DNA of 18,133 nt, taken from Peptococcaceae bacterium. GTDB lineage: Bacteria; Bacillota; Dehalobacteriia; UBA7702. The notes beneath the pieces were generated by a model. That model was not told where the DNA came from. It did not search any database and saw only the letters and a list, made by a program, of their open reading frames with translations. This document shows positions 1 through 6,186 of the stretch, one piece after another; the stretch's first letter is position 1; each line of letters begins with the position of its first letter. The position numbers were made by a program, and so were the translations under genes. The DNA lies in assembly GCA_019415505.1 (NCBI GenBank), contig DXZC01000032.1, positions 1 to 18,133 of the forward strand, written 5' to 3'.

Positions 1-224
1 AAGGTAATATCAATGTTACCGAGTCCATGGCCAGGGTTTGGGCGGTGGAGGACCGGCGGCGTTATCAAACCTTGGCGGATATCCCGGCTGGCGAATTTCG
101 GGATGTGATTGCCCAGCTTGTGGACAAGGGTTATATCAAAGGTAAGGGCGACGGTATCTTAGACCTCCATGACGATATGGTACGAATGTATGTTATCAAT
201 TACCGGGCGGGCCTTTACAGCTAA
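1..224 (+). CDS. C-terminal end of a prophage protein, probably lysis/endolysin-associated (partial)
   Basis: The reading frame is open from base 3 to the TAA at 222-224, so the gene begins before the window; the in-frame ATG at 27 has no ribosome site and need not be the start. The visible ~74 residues end in a small domain with the pattern RYQTLADIP...VIAQLVDKGYIKGKGDG...DMVRMYVINYRAGLYS. From memory, this kind of tail occurs on amidases and small proteins next to holins in gut Clostridia phages; that is recall, not a search. The holin starts 14 bases after its stop, which supports a lysis-module role. No catalytic residues are visible in the part present, so the enzyme class cannot be stated. 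Confidence 0.55.
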   Translation, partial: GNINVTESMARVWAVEDRRRYQTLADIPAGEFRDVIAQLVDKGYIKGKGDGILDLHDDMVRMYVINYRAGLYS

Positions 225-237
225 GAGGAGGACGATT

Positions 238-645
238 ATGGACACTCTTAGCTATATAAAAGCTATAGCCGCAGCCTTAGGCTGGGGCTTTGGCTTTTTA
301 GTCGGCGGCCTGGACGGCATATTGCTGACACTTATTGTTTTTGTCTGTATAGATTACCTCACCGGCGTGATGTCCGCCGCTACCGCACATAGTCTTTCCA
401 GCGCCGTGGGTTTAAAGGGCATCTGTAAAAAAGTGCTGATTTTTTTACTGGTGGGGGTGGCTAATTTTTTGGATAACTATATTTTTCAGGGCGCCACTCC
501 CATGCGGGACGCTGTAATTTTCTTTTACATAGCTAACGAGGGCATTAGCATTTTGGAGAATACTGCTAAAATGGGAGTGCCGGTGCCCGCCCCCCTGGAA
601 AAGCTGCTACTGAGATTAAAGGAGGTGAAAAAGGATGAGAATTGA
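238..645 (+). CDS. Phage holin, toxin-secretion/phage-lysis holin family
   Basis: This 135-residue membrane protein has an N-terminal hydrophobic stretch (about residues 5-38), a second around residues 55-80 and a third around 85-110, ending in a charged tail (LLLRLKEVKKDEN). The motif IDYLTGVMSA near residue 42 and the GLKGICKK...NFLDNYI segment are hallmarks of the Cph1/Bhl-type phage holin family. Such holins form lesions in the cytoplasmic membrane that let endolysin reach the cell wall. The start at 238 is chosen because AAGAGGAGG lies just upstream; the longer frame from 169 overlaps the preceding gene and has no ribosome site. It overlaps the next gene by 11 bases, indicating one lysis operon. 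Confidence 0.88.
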   Translation: MDTLSYIKAIAAALGWGFGFLVGGLDGILLTLIVFVCIDYLTGVMSAATAHSLSSAVGLKGICKKVLIFLLVGVANFLDNYIFQGATPMRDAVIFFYIANEGISILENTAKMGVPVPAPLEKLLLRLKEVKKDEN

Positions 646-1255
646 GGATGAGCTATGGTATTATCGAGATGTGGAGCATAACGCCATATTTGAGCCGGCT
701 TCTAACCACATTTTAGCTGAGGAAATCAAGGCTATGTCCGTAAATCTCACAGATGTAGAATCTGGGACCGAGACAGGTAACGCTCCGGGGTTAGGGGCGG
801 GGATAGCCCCGGTTGATAACGCCCAGGGGAACACATATAAGGCCCAAGTTAATTCAACGGTGGTAAGAACCCCTGGGTATTCCCCTCTGGGGGGTGCGGA
901 TATAGAAGCTGACCTGGCCTTTAGGGGATATAATCCAGCGGATGACCCTGTTTCTCCCCTTTTTCCCTATGATTTACAGGATGCTCTGGCTATCACCGCC
1001 GCCCCCAACGTCGCCCTATCCCCAGGGTCGGAGGACCGGGACGCCTTGGCTTCGGATTTGTCCGCTAGTATAGCCCAGGGGTCTGCTGACAATAATAATA
1101 AGGAAATACATGTACACAATGAAATACCGGCTATTAACATAGAATTTAGCGGTAGTATTGACAAAGATGTTGACGTTGAAGCCCTAATGCGGGAAATGCG
1201 CCGTCGACTGAAGGAGGAAATGGCTTCAGGGTCGGATTTTTCCTACGCCTTTTAA
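635..1255 (+). CDS. Unrecognised protein translationally coupled to the holin
   Basis: A 206-residue protein that I do not recognise. It begins inside the end of the holin gene behind AAAGGAGGTGAAAAAGG, an excellent ribosome site, so it is very likely translated. The N-terminus (MRIEDELWYYRDVEHN) is charged; residues about 40-150 are rich in Gly, Pro, Ala, Asp and Asn and look unstructured. The last ~50 residues change character: a beta-like stretch (EIHVHNEIPAINIEFSGSI) then a charged amphipathic helix (VEALMREMRRRLKEEM) and an aromatic end (FSYAF). That architecture resembles the C-termini of some phage tail/tape-measure-type proteins, but this is only resemblance. It is the last phage-like gene before the host-type promoter at 1272. 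Confidence 0.7.
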   Translation: MRIEDELWYYRDVEHNAIFEPASNHILAEEIKAMSVNLTDVESGTETGNAPGLGAGIAPVDNAQGNTYKAQVNSTVVRTPGYSPLGGADIEADLAFRGYNPADDPVSPLFPYDLQDALAITAAPNVALSPGSEDRDALASDLSASIAQGSADNNNKEIHVHNEIPAINIEFSGSIDKDVDVEALMREMRRRLKEEMASGSDFSYAF

Positions 1256-1271
1256 GCCACGTTTTCTACAC

Positions 1272-1300
1272 TTGAAAATTACCGCGGTTTCCGTTATGAT
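1272..1300 (+). promoter_or_regulatory. Sigma-A type promoter for the DUF2284 operon
   Basis: TTGAAA (1272-1277), a 17-base spacer and TATGAT (1295-1300). The spacer contains the 8-base palindrome ACCGCGGT (1281-1288), which could be an operator. Transcription would start about 1307, giving a ~24-base leader with AGGAGA (1317-1322) eight bases before the ATG at 1331. It marks the boundary between phage-type genes and the next operon. Confidence 0.65.
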
Positions 1301-1330
1301 ATAAGTATCAGATAACAGGAGAGCGCAAAA

Positions 1331-1900
1331 ATGAGCCAGTTTGACGTTAAAACCGTATACATTCCCGCTGCTGATTATATTCGGGATTACCAGGATGTTG
1401 ACAAGTTCTTGGCGTATTGTCGGGCTTGCCCCCGCTACAATAAATGCTGGGCTTGTCCGGAACACAATTTTGACCCCGTGGCATTGGTCGCGGCTTACGC
1501 CCATGTGTATATAATTGGCGTTAAGGTCCAGGTACCGCCGGAGGCGCGCGGCGCTGTCAAAGGGCGGGAAGCTGTAGAGGCTAAGGCTGAGGCAATTACC
1601 AGAGCGGCCCGCAAAGAGTTAGATCCCCTGGTTCTGGCTCTGGAAAAAACTTGGGGGGACGCTCTTTGCTGTTATGGCGGTACCTGTTATTTATGCGCCG
1701 CCTGCCAGAGGATTGAGGGCAAGCCCTGCGTGTATCCGGAGCGCCGCCGCTGCTCTTTAGAAGCCCTGGGTTTTGACGTTGCCGCTACTGCCCAGCAACT
1801 CCTGGGTTTTGAGCTTTTGTGGAGCGAGGATTCTCTGCCTCCCTACATTACAGTTATTTCCGCCTTATTTACCAATGAGCTTATGAGCCGAGGGGTATAA
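1331..1900 (+). CDS. DUF2284 family predicted metal-binding protein
   Basis: A 189-residue cysteine-rich protein. The N-terminal cluster reads YCRACPRYNKCWACPEHNFDP (starting near residue 33), and a second cluster CCYGGTCYLCAACQRIEGKPC (about residues 115-136) is followed by P-x-x-x-R-C-SLEALGFDV. These two clusters and the SLEALG-x-DV end are characteristic of the DUF2284 family of small putative metal or iron-sulfur proteins found mainly in anaerobes. The biochemical role of the family is not established. It is first in a probable operon: its own promoter lies upstream and the acetyltransferase starts four bases after its stop. Cysteine spacing suggests at least one Fe-S or Zn site; which metal cannot be read from sequence. 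Confidence 0.88.
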   Translation: MSQFDVKTVYIPAADYIRDYQDVDKFLAYCRACPRYNKCWACPEHNFDPVALVAAYAHVYIIGVKVQVPPEARGAVKGREAVEAKAEAITRAARKELDPLVLALEKTWGDALCCYGGTCYLCAACQRIEGKPCVYPERRRCSLEALGFDVAATAQQLLGFELLWSEDSLPPYITVISALFTNELMSRGV

Positions 1901-1904
1901 TAAT

Positions 1905-2468
1905 ATGCTTTATCATCAAGGAACCCACTGTCTGGAGAGTGAGAATATATTCTTACGCCCCTTTGTACCCCAGGATGCGCCGGCAATGTTTAAAAACTGG
2001 GCTAGTGACCACAGAACAACCCATTTCTTACTGTGGGACACTTACGAAACGGAATCCCAGGCCGCGCGGATTATCAACCAGTGGGTTGCGGCTTACGCTG
2101 AGTCTAATGTCTATCACTGGGCTATTGTGTTAAAGGAGGGCGACGACCCCATTGGCTCCATTAGCGTAGTCAATAGCAATGACCGGCTGGAAAGCTGCGA
2201 GGTGGGCTTTTGCCTGGGTAGCCATTGGTGGGGCCAAGGTTATTGTACTGAGGCTTTAAGCCTGGTTTTAGATTTTCTCCTGGGTCAAGTGGGCTACCAG
2301 CGGGTTGAGTGCCGCCATGAGATAAATAATATTGCTTCGGAAAAGGTGCAGTTAAAATGCGGTATGTTGCGGGAGGGTGTTTTAAGAAGCGCCTATAAGA
2401 ACCGGGACGGTAGTTTTTCTGATGTTATTTTAAACGCTATAACCAAAGATGACTGGGAAGTCCTGTAG
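1905..2468 (+). CDS. GNAT family N-acetyltransferase (RimJ/RimL-like)
   Basis: A 187-residue protein spanning the usual length of RimJ/RimL-type acetyltransferases. It opens with the family-typical ENIFLRPFVPQDAPAMFKNWASD, has beta-strand GSISVVNSNDRLESCEVGFCLG around residues 85-108, the acetyl-CoA binding loop WWGQGYCTEAL (about 110-120; the Q/R-x-x-G-x-G/A motif) and the NIASEKVQLKCGMLREGVLR segment with the conserved N-x-x-S and L-K-x-G-M-x-x-E-G pattern. It transfers acetyl from acetyl-CoA to an amine; the substrate (ribosomal N-terminus, amino acid or small molecule) cannot be deduced. The ATG follows GAGGGGT at 1890-1896, which overlaps the end of the DUF2284 gene, so the two are co-translated. 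Confidence 0.9.
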   Translation: MLYHQGTHCLESENIFLRPFVPQDAPAMFKNWASDHRTTHFLLWDTYETESQAARIINQWVAAYAESNVYHWAIVLKEGDDPIGSISVVNSNDRLESCEVGFCLGSHWWGQGYCTEALSLVLDFLLGQVGYQRVECRHEINNIASEKVQLKCGMLREGVLRSAYKNRDGSFSDVILNAITKDDWEVL

Positions 2469-2482
2469 AAATGGAGCGAAAA

Positions 2483-3199
2483 ATGTCTTTAATAATAACA
2501 GTGTACAGCGATGAAGGTATTGTCATGGCGGCGGACAGCCGTACAACAGTTAACGGCCGCCATTCTGAGGGCGATAAGTTAATTCAGGATTTTGCCATTC
2601 ACTATACGGAAACCGCCAATAAAATTTTCTTGTGCCCCAATAATGTGGGCATTGCCGTCTGTAATGACGCCAGTTATAACGGCAGGCTTTTAAGCGGTTA
2701 TTTGCAGTCCTTTATTCTCAATGAAATTGAGGCGACTACCCCCGTTTCAGAAGTTCCCCTGAAGCTCCAGGCTTTTATGGGTAAATTATCGCCCAGTCCA
2801 GACACCCTATTTCATGTGGCAGGTTATGAAAAGGTAGACAATGTGTATAAGGCCAAGGTTTGGCATGTAATACCCCGGCAGCAAAAGGTGGCGGAGATTA
2901 AAACCGAGGCTTCCGGCGCTACTTGGAACGGGGAAATAGATATTTTGGTGAGGCTGTTAAAGCCAGTGTTTATTCAGGGCGCCAACGGTGAAATGCAGGA
3001 GGTAAAGACCGCGGCGATTCCCTGGAATTTCTTTACCCTCCAGGACGCGGTGGATTTCGCTATTTACGCTATCCGCACCACTATTGATACCATGCGCTTT
3101 CAGGTGCGGCCCAAAACCGTGGGCGGTCCCATTGATATTCTGGTGCTTCGGCCTAACGAAGGCTATTGGGTCAAAAAGAAAACCCTGCATGCTGATTAA
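2483..3199 (+). CDS. Proteasome-like Ntn-hydrolase fold protein with candidate N-terminal Ser nucleophile
   Basis: A 238-residue protein whose start resembles 20S proteasome/HslV beta subunits: MSLIITVYSDEGIVMAADSRTT aligns with the family's T-T-T-x-A...DGVVLAADSRAT. In that alignment the residue after Met, Ser2, falls where Thr1 (the nucleophile) would be, D18 matches Asp17, and K47 in TANKIF matches Lys33; VGIAVCNDA resembles the GCxAD strand. I chose ATG 2483 over ATG 2471 because GGAG (2473-2476) lies six bases upstream and because this start exposes Ser2 after Met removal. The remaining ~150 residues are not recognisable. It lies two bases after the GNAT frame, in the same operon. No ATPase partner is present, so an actual protease role is unproven. 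Confidence 0.7.
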   Translation: MSLIITVYSDEGIVMAADSRTTVNGRHSEGDKLIQDFAIHYTETANKIFLCPNNVGIAVCNDASYNGRLLSGYLQSFILNEIEATTPVSEVPLKLQAFMGKLSPSPDTLFHVAGYEKVDNVYKAKVWHVIPRQQKVAEIKTEASGATWNGEIDILVRLLKPVFIQGANGEMQEVKTAAIPWNFFTLQDAVDFAIYAIRTTIDTMRFQVRPKTVGGPIDILVLRPNEGYWVKKKTLHAD

Positions 3200-3378
3200 T
3201 TAAGGTTGTTATATAGCTAACGTTTTAACAAATAGCCCATTAGGGTTGTTATAATGCTAACTGTCTAAACAAATAGCACCTTAGAGTTTTATATAATGCT
3301 AACAGTTCAAACAGATAGCCGATTAGGGCGATTATAAAGCTCACAGTTGAAATAGTTGATTAAGGTTATTACTTATGC
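3200..3378 (+). repeat. Degenerate ~40-bp tandem repeat, about 4.5 units
   Basis: Units start at 3200, 3240, 3281, 3323 and (partial) 3360. Each opens with TTARGGTTGTTATA-like sequence, continues with GCTAAC and usually ends in AAACAAATAGC or similar; lengths are 40, 41, 42 and 37 bases. GCTA...TAGC within a unit gives weak dyad symmetry. The array fills the whole gap between the Ntn-hydrolase stop (3199) and the HEAT gene start (3375), and the last partial unit supplies the AAGG that serves as ribosome site. Confidence 0.8.
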
Positions 3379-4046
3379 ATAATGCTGAAAACAGACAAGT
3401 GAAAATAGATAAACTTAGCGAAATTTATCGAAAGGGCGTAGGCGGCGGAGAATCCGCCGCCTTTTTCCTTTTAGCTCTGGCGGATAAGGATTACCTGGTG
3501 CGCACCAGAGCTTACGCCTTAGCCGCCAGACTTGGTGACGTGGAGGTGGAAAAATATCTGCTGTCAATAATTTTTGGTCAGGAGGAGCGAGAGTGGCAGC
3601 TTAGGGCCTTAAACGCCGTGTCTAAGGCCGGTTCCAGCCAGTCTGTGGCCGCCCTTGAGCCCTTGCTCTTTCAGGCTAACAAGCCTTTGTTGCTCCGGGG
3701 CGGGGTCTGGGCTATTGTGGCGGCTACAGCCTTTCAGCCGGATTTTACCTTGTCCCTCTTGGCAAAATTTATTACCAGTCCCTGGGCGGGCTATTTAAAG
3801 CCCGGCTTTGTGGCTGACGCTATAGGGTACGCTCTGAACCGAGAGGCGGGCTGTGGGGCTATTTGGTCCCATTTGCGCGAGAGTAACCAGGCTGTGGACA
3901 AGGCAGCGTCTTACTACCGCAATTATCGATCCCCCAAGCCCGTCCTGCTTCAGGTCTTTCCCTACCCGGATTACCTGGCTAAAATGGCGGCAAAACGTAA
4001 TATCAGCCCTCGGGAATTAAAGAGGGCCTTGTATTTTAGGGGCTAA
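3375..4046 (+). CDS. HEAT-repeat domain protein of unknown function
   Basis: A 223-residue, mostly helical protein. Residues about 28-125 show HEAT-like helical pairs: AFFLLALADKDYLVRTRAYALAARLGD, then VEKYLLSIIFGQEEREWQLRALNAVSKAGS, then SVAALEPLLFQANKPLLLRGGVWAIVA. The conserved D-x-x-V-R and L-R-x-x-A-L-x-A positions are visible. HEAT repeats make protein-protein interaction scaffolds; no catalytic motif is seen. The C-terminus (LAKMAAKRNISPRELKRALYF) is basic and helical. No signal peptide, so it is probably cytoplasmic. The ribosome site is weak (AAGG about nine bases upstream, inside the tandem repeat), which suggests low or repeat-dependent expression. Confidence 0.75.
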   Translation: MHNAENRQVKIDKLSEIYRKGVGGGESAAFFLLALADKDYLVRTRAYALAARLGDVEVEKYLLSIIFGQEEREWQLRALNAVSKAGSSQSVAALEPLLFQANKPLLLRGGVWAIVAATAFQPDFTLSLLAKFITSPWAGYLKPGFVADAIGYALNREAGCGAIWSHLRESNQAVDKAASYYRNYRSPKPVLLQVFPYPDYLAKMAAKRNISPRELKRALYFRG

Positions 4047-4151
4047 TTTGTCGGTATAAGGGCTTTATAGGGAAATAAAAGTATATTTGCTTCGACATTT
4101 TATTGAGGAATTTTTCCTCCCCAGGCTTTACACTGTCAGTGAGGTGTTGCT

Positions 4152-4337
4152 ATGTTATATTATACTTGCCCCCACTGCGGCGCGTCTTTATCGTTGGTAA
4201 TACAGTGGGACAAGATAGTTTGTCCTTTTTGCCAGGGTGAAATTATTTTCCCGCCTGTAGCCCCGATTGACGGAGAAAAGCTGCGATATTGGAGGTTGCA
4301 AAATAGAAACACGCATAAAAATAAAGAAAAAACTTGA
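4152..4337 (+). CDS. Small zinc-ribbon protein
   Basis: A 61-residue protein with two CxxC knuckles, CPHC (about residues 6-9) and CPFC (about 24-27), separated by 14 residues, the layout of a zinc ribbon. The C-terminus is basic (QNRNTHKNKEKT). It starts behind GTGAGGTG at 4139-4146. Upstream are a short GAGGAA-TTT-TTCCTC hairpin (4105-4119) and an 11-base palindrome CACTG-T-CAGTG (4131-4141) directly abutting the ribosome site, possible control elements. Its 3' end overlaps the comF reading frame, so the two are likely co-expressed. The partner or nucleic acid it binds is unknown. Confidence 0.65.
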   Translation: MLYYTCPHCGASLSLVIQWDKIVCPFCQGEIIFPPVAPIDGEKLRYWRLQNRNTHKNKEKT

Positions 4338-5046
4338 GAATATATTTTTCCCAGTTGTCAATTGCGCTATCTGTCATGACAAAACGGACTTAACTTACCG
4401 TGGCCTGTGCCGCCATTGCCTAAGGGACCTATTTGCCCTACGGGATAATTATGTGCTGTGTGATTTTTGCGGCAATTTCTATCACCGCCATTTTAACTCT
4501 TGTCCCCAGTGCTTTGCCGGTAAAACGCCACGCGGCTATCGTCGGGCGGTGGCCTGTTTTCCCTATGAGGGTAGCGCTAAAGAGTTGGCGCTGCATTTAA
4601 AGTTTCACAACGGCCGTTATCTGGCGGAACCCATGGCCCGGCTCATCCTGGACCAGGGCGATATCAGTGAAAACGGCCTTTACACGGTTTTAGTGCCGGT
4701 GCCTCTCAGCAGAGAGCGTTACAAAGAGCGGGGCTACAATCAAGCCGCGGAATTAGCCAGAGAGTTAAGCTACTTTACTGGCTTAGAGCTGGTGGCCGAC
4801 GCTTTGGTGAAGGTTAAGGATACTCCCAGCCAAGCCACGTTATCCGGGGCGCAAAGGCGGGGTAATTTAGCGGGCGCCTTTACGGTTAAGAATAAAGCGG
4901 CCCTTAGCGGTAAATATATAATTTTAGTGGACGATATTATAACCACCGGCTCCACGGTGCACCAATGCGCTAAAGAATTAAAGAAAGCCGGGGCAAAAGG
5001 GGTAAAAGCTTTAGCCTTTTGTGGGGCTAGTAGAGGACTTTCCTGA
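4267..5046 (+). CDS. comF: ComF family amidophosphoribosyltransferase-like protein
   Basis: A ComF homologue of 259 residues (247 if it starts at 4303). The N-terminal part carries a double zinc-finger: CAIC...CRHC and CDFC...CPQC. The C-terminal phosphoribosyltransferase domain is intact, with VPVPLSRERYKERGYNQAAELA and the PRPP-binding loop ILVDDIITTGSTV. ComF proteins support DNA uptake in competent bacteria and are also found in non-competent species. The start is uncertain. The only standard start in frame is TTG at 4267, with no good ribosome site; GGAGGT at 4291-4296 instead sits six bases before an in-frame ATA at 4303. Gene order comF-hpf-secA-prfB matches other Firmicutes. Confidence 0.9.
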   Translation: MTEKSCDIGGCKIETRIKIKKKLENIFFPVVNCAICHDKTDLTYRGLCRHCLRDLFALRDNYVLCDFCGNFYHRHFNSCPQCFAGKTPRGYRRAVACFPYEGSAKELALHLKFHNGRYLAEPMARLILDQGDISENGLYTVLVPVPLSRERYKERGYNQAAELARELSYFTGLELVADALVKVKDTPSQATLSGAQRRGNLAGAFTVKNKAALSGKYIILVDDIITTGSTVHQCAKELKKAGAKGVKALAFCGASRGLS

Positions 5047-5225
5047 ATTTTGGCCCAGTTCACAATCAGGACACAATCATATAGTAAGATTGAGGAAAAT
5101 CCCAAGCCAATATCGGGAAAGAAATGTATATTTTTTACTTTAAATGACAAATAATATGTTATCTTTTTCTTTTTAGACAAATTTTCTCAAGTAAATACAC
5201 TATTTTTACTGGGTTATTAACAAAA

Positions 5226-5243
5226 TTATGCACATTATCCACA
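5226..5243 (+). promoter_or_regulatory. Two adjacent DnaA boxes (plus a weaker third)
   Basis: TTATGCACA (5226-5234) is followed directly by TTATCCACA (5235-5243), the exact consensus DnaA box, in the same orientation. A third 7/9 match, TTATTAACA, lies at 5214-5222. The surroundings are very AT-rich. DnaA binds such clusters outside the origin as titration or transcription-control sites. Confidence 0.65.
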
Positions 5244-5346
5244 AAAAAGGATAATTAATAAATGTAATAAATTAGGCAATATTACAAGGAAACCGCGTTT
5301 GGTAATCCCTGCCCGTGGAAGCCTGTAAATAATCCTGGGTTGTGAA

Positions 5347-5372
5347 AGGATTTTTCCCGGCTGCGGGGAATT
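5347..5372 (+). promoter_or_regulatory. Sigma-H (Spo0H)-like promoter for hpf
   Basis: AGGATTT (5347-5353), a 13-base spacer, then GGAATT (5367-5372). This matches the Bacillus sigma-H pattern and the spacing I recall for the spoVG promoter. It would start transcription near 5380 and give a ~75-base leader. In B. subtilis hpf (yvyD) is known to be transcribed from sigma-H and sigma-B promoters, which makes the match credible. Confidence 0.55.
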
Positions 5373-5455
5373 ATATATTACTACCAGTTGCCTGAGTATG
5401 GTATGAGTAGTCCTATGAGTATGCCATGCTTAACAGTAGGGAAGGAGTGAAGTGT

Positions 5456-5968
5456 ATGAACATTACTTACAAAGGAAGAAACATTGACGTTACCCCTGCT
5501 TTAAAGGAACATGCTGAAAAAAAACTAGGCCGTTTGGAACGCATTATGGATGTAGACAGCGCCACCGTTACAATGGTGGTGGAAAAGAATAACCAAAGAG
5601 CTGAAGTTAACATGATGATTCACGGCTATATACTCCGGGGCGAAGTTGTTTCCGATGATATGTACGGCTCCCTGGATTTGGTAGCCGATAAAATGGAGAA
5701 ACAGTTAGTTAAATATAAAGAAAAGCTTCAGCGCAAGAATAAAAAGCAGAAGCTGGCTTATATGGATTTGAGTGAGCCGGTAGTAGAAGATGAATTGGTG
5801 CGAACCAAGCGCTTTACCTTAAAACCCATGACAACGGAAGAAGCAATTATGCAGATGAATATGTTAGGACATACCTTTTTTGTCTATGCTAACGCTGAAA
5901 CAGAAGCGGTGAATGTGGTGTATTGCCGTAAAGACGGCAAATACGGCGTATTGGAACCGGAATTTTAA
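5456..5968 (+). CDS. hpf: Ribosome hibernation promoting factor, long form
   Basis: A 170-residue protein with both domains of long HPF. The N-terminal RaiA-like domain (residues 1-95, MNITYKGRNIDVTPALKEHAEKKLGRLE) binds the decoding region of the 30S subunit. A lysine-rich linker follows (KYKEKLQRKNKKQK). The C-terminal dimerisation domain (about 113-170) has VRTKRFTLKPMTTEEAIMQMNMLGHTFFVYAN and ends YCRKDGKYGVLEPEF, the usual end. Long HPF dimerises two 70S ribosomes into inactive 100S particles in stationary phase. The start at 5456 is preferred to the in-frame ATG at 5426 because GGGAAGGAG (5439-5447) precedes it and because MNI is the family N-terminus. It has its own promoter region and a terminator right after it. 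Confidence 0.95.
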   Translation: MNITYKGRNIDVTPALKEHAEKKLGRLERIMDVDSATVTMVVEKNNQRAEVNMMIHGYILRGEVVSDDMYGSLDLVADKMEKQLVKYKEKLQRKNKKQKLAYMDLSEPVVEDELVRTKRFTLKPMTTEEAIMQMNMLGHTFFVYANAETEAVNVVYCRKDGKYGVLEPEF

Positions 5969-5984
5969 AATTGTTTAAGGGCTA

Positions 5985-6014
5985 GGTGGGGGGAATCTAC
6001 GGATTTCCCCCACC
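5985..6014 (+). terminator. Intrinsic terminator-like hairpin after hpf
   Basis: A 13-bp stem with one mismatch, GGTGGGGGGAATC / GATTTCCCCCACC, around the stable loop TACG. The T-tract after it is poor (ATAACATTATTATA), so termination may be partial; the hairpin could also protect the hpf mRNA 3' end. Confidence 0.65.
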
Positions 6015-6051
6015 ATAACATTATTATATCGGGAAACATAAGGCCAACCTC

Positions 6052-6082
6052 TTGAGTACGGCAAAATTGGCGTAAGTATAAA
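6052..6082 (+). promoter_or_regulatory. Candidate promoter for secA
   Basis: TTGAGT (6052-6057) and TATAAA (6077-6082) with a 19-base spacer. It is weak, but it leaves a normal ~100-base leader before the secA ATG at 6187. An alternative, TTGACT (6141-6146) - 16 - TATATT (6163-6168), has better hexamers, but the start would fall inside or just after the ribosome site (GGAAGGA, 6169-6175). Confidence 0.35.
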
Positions 6083-6186
6083 TAAGCAAATTTCTAGCAT
6101 CAGCTTTAAACATTAAATGCCATGGTTGGTACTGACGAGGTTGACTTTCCTGTAAAATACAGTATATTGGAAGGATGTTAAAGTAA

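Larger units (their letters stand above)
5047..5455 (+). other. 409-bp non-coding region between comF and hpf
   Basis: AT-rich and without a plausible gene on either strand (the minus-strand frame over its left half is a shadow of comF). It contains the DnaA boxes at 5214-5243 and the sigma-H-like promoter at 5347-5372, listed separately. A possible hairpin AATCCT...AGGATT (5331-5352) followed by TTT overlaps the promoter's -35 element. GAGTATG repeats near 5394-5424 have no assigned role. Confidence 0.6.

Noticed and set aside
4770..5180. Minus-strand frame of 136 codons across the comF 3' end
   Set aside because: It mirrors the comF coding sequence in another frame and has no ribosome site or recognisable motif.
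5214..5243. Chromosomal replication origin
   Set aside because: Only two good boxes and one weak one, no dnaA, dnaN or rpmH nearby, and the gap separates comF from hpf; a DnaA control or titration site is more likely.
5331..5352. Terminator hairpin AATCCT/AGGATT before hpf
   Set aside because: Six A/T-G/C pairs with a ten-base loop and only three T after it; the same bases fit the sigma-H-like -35 better.
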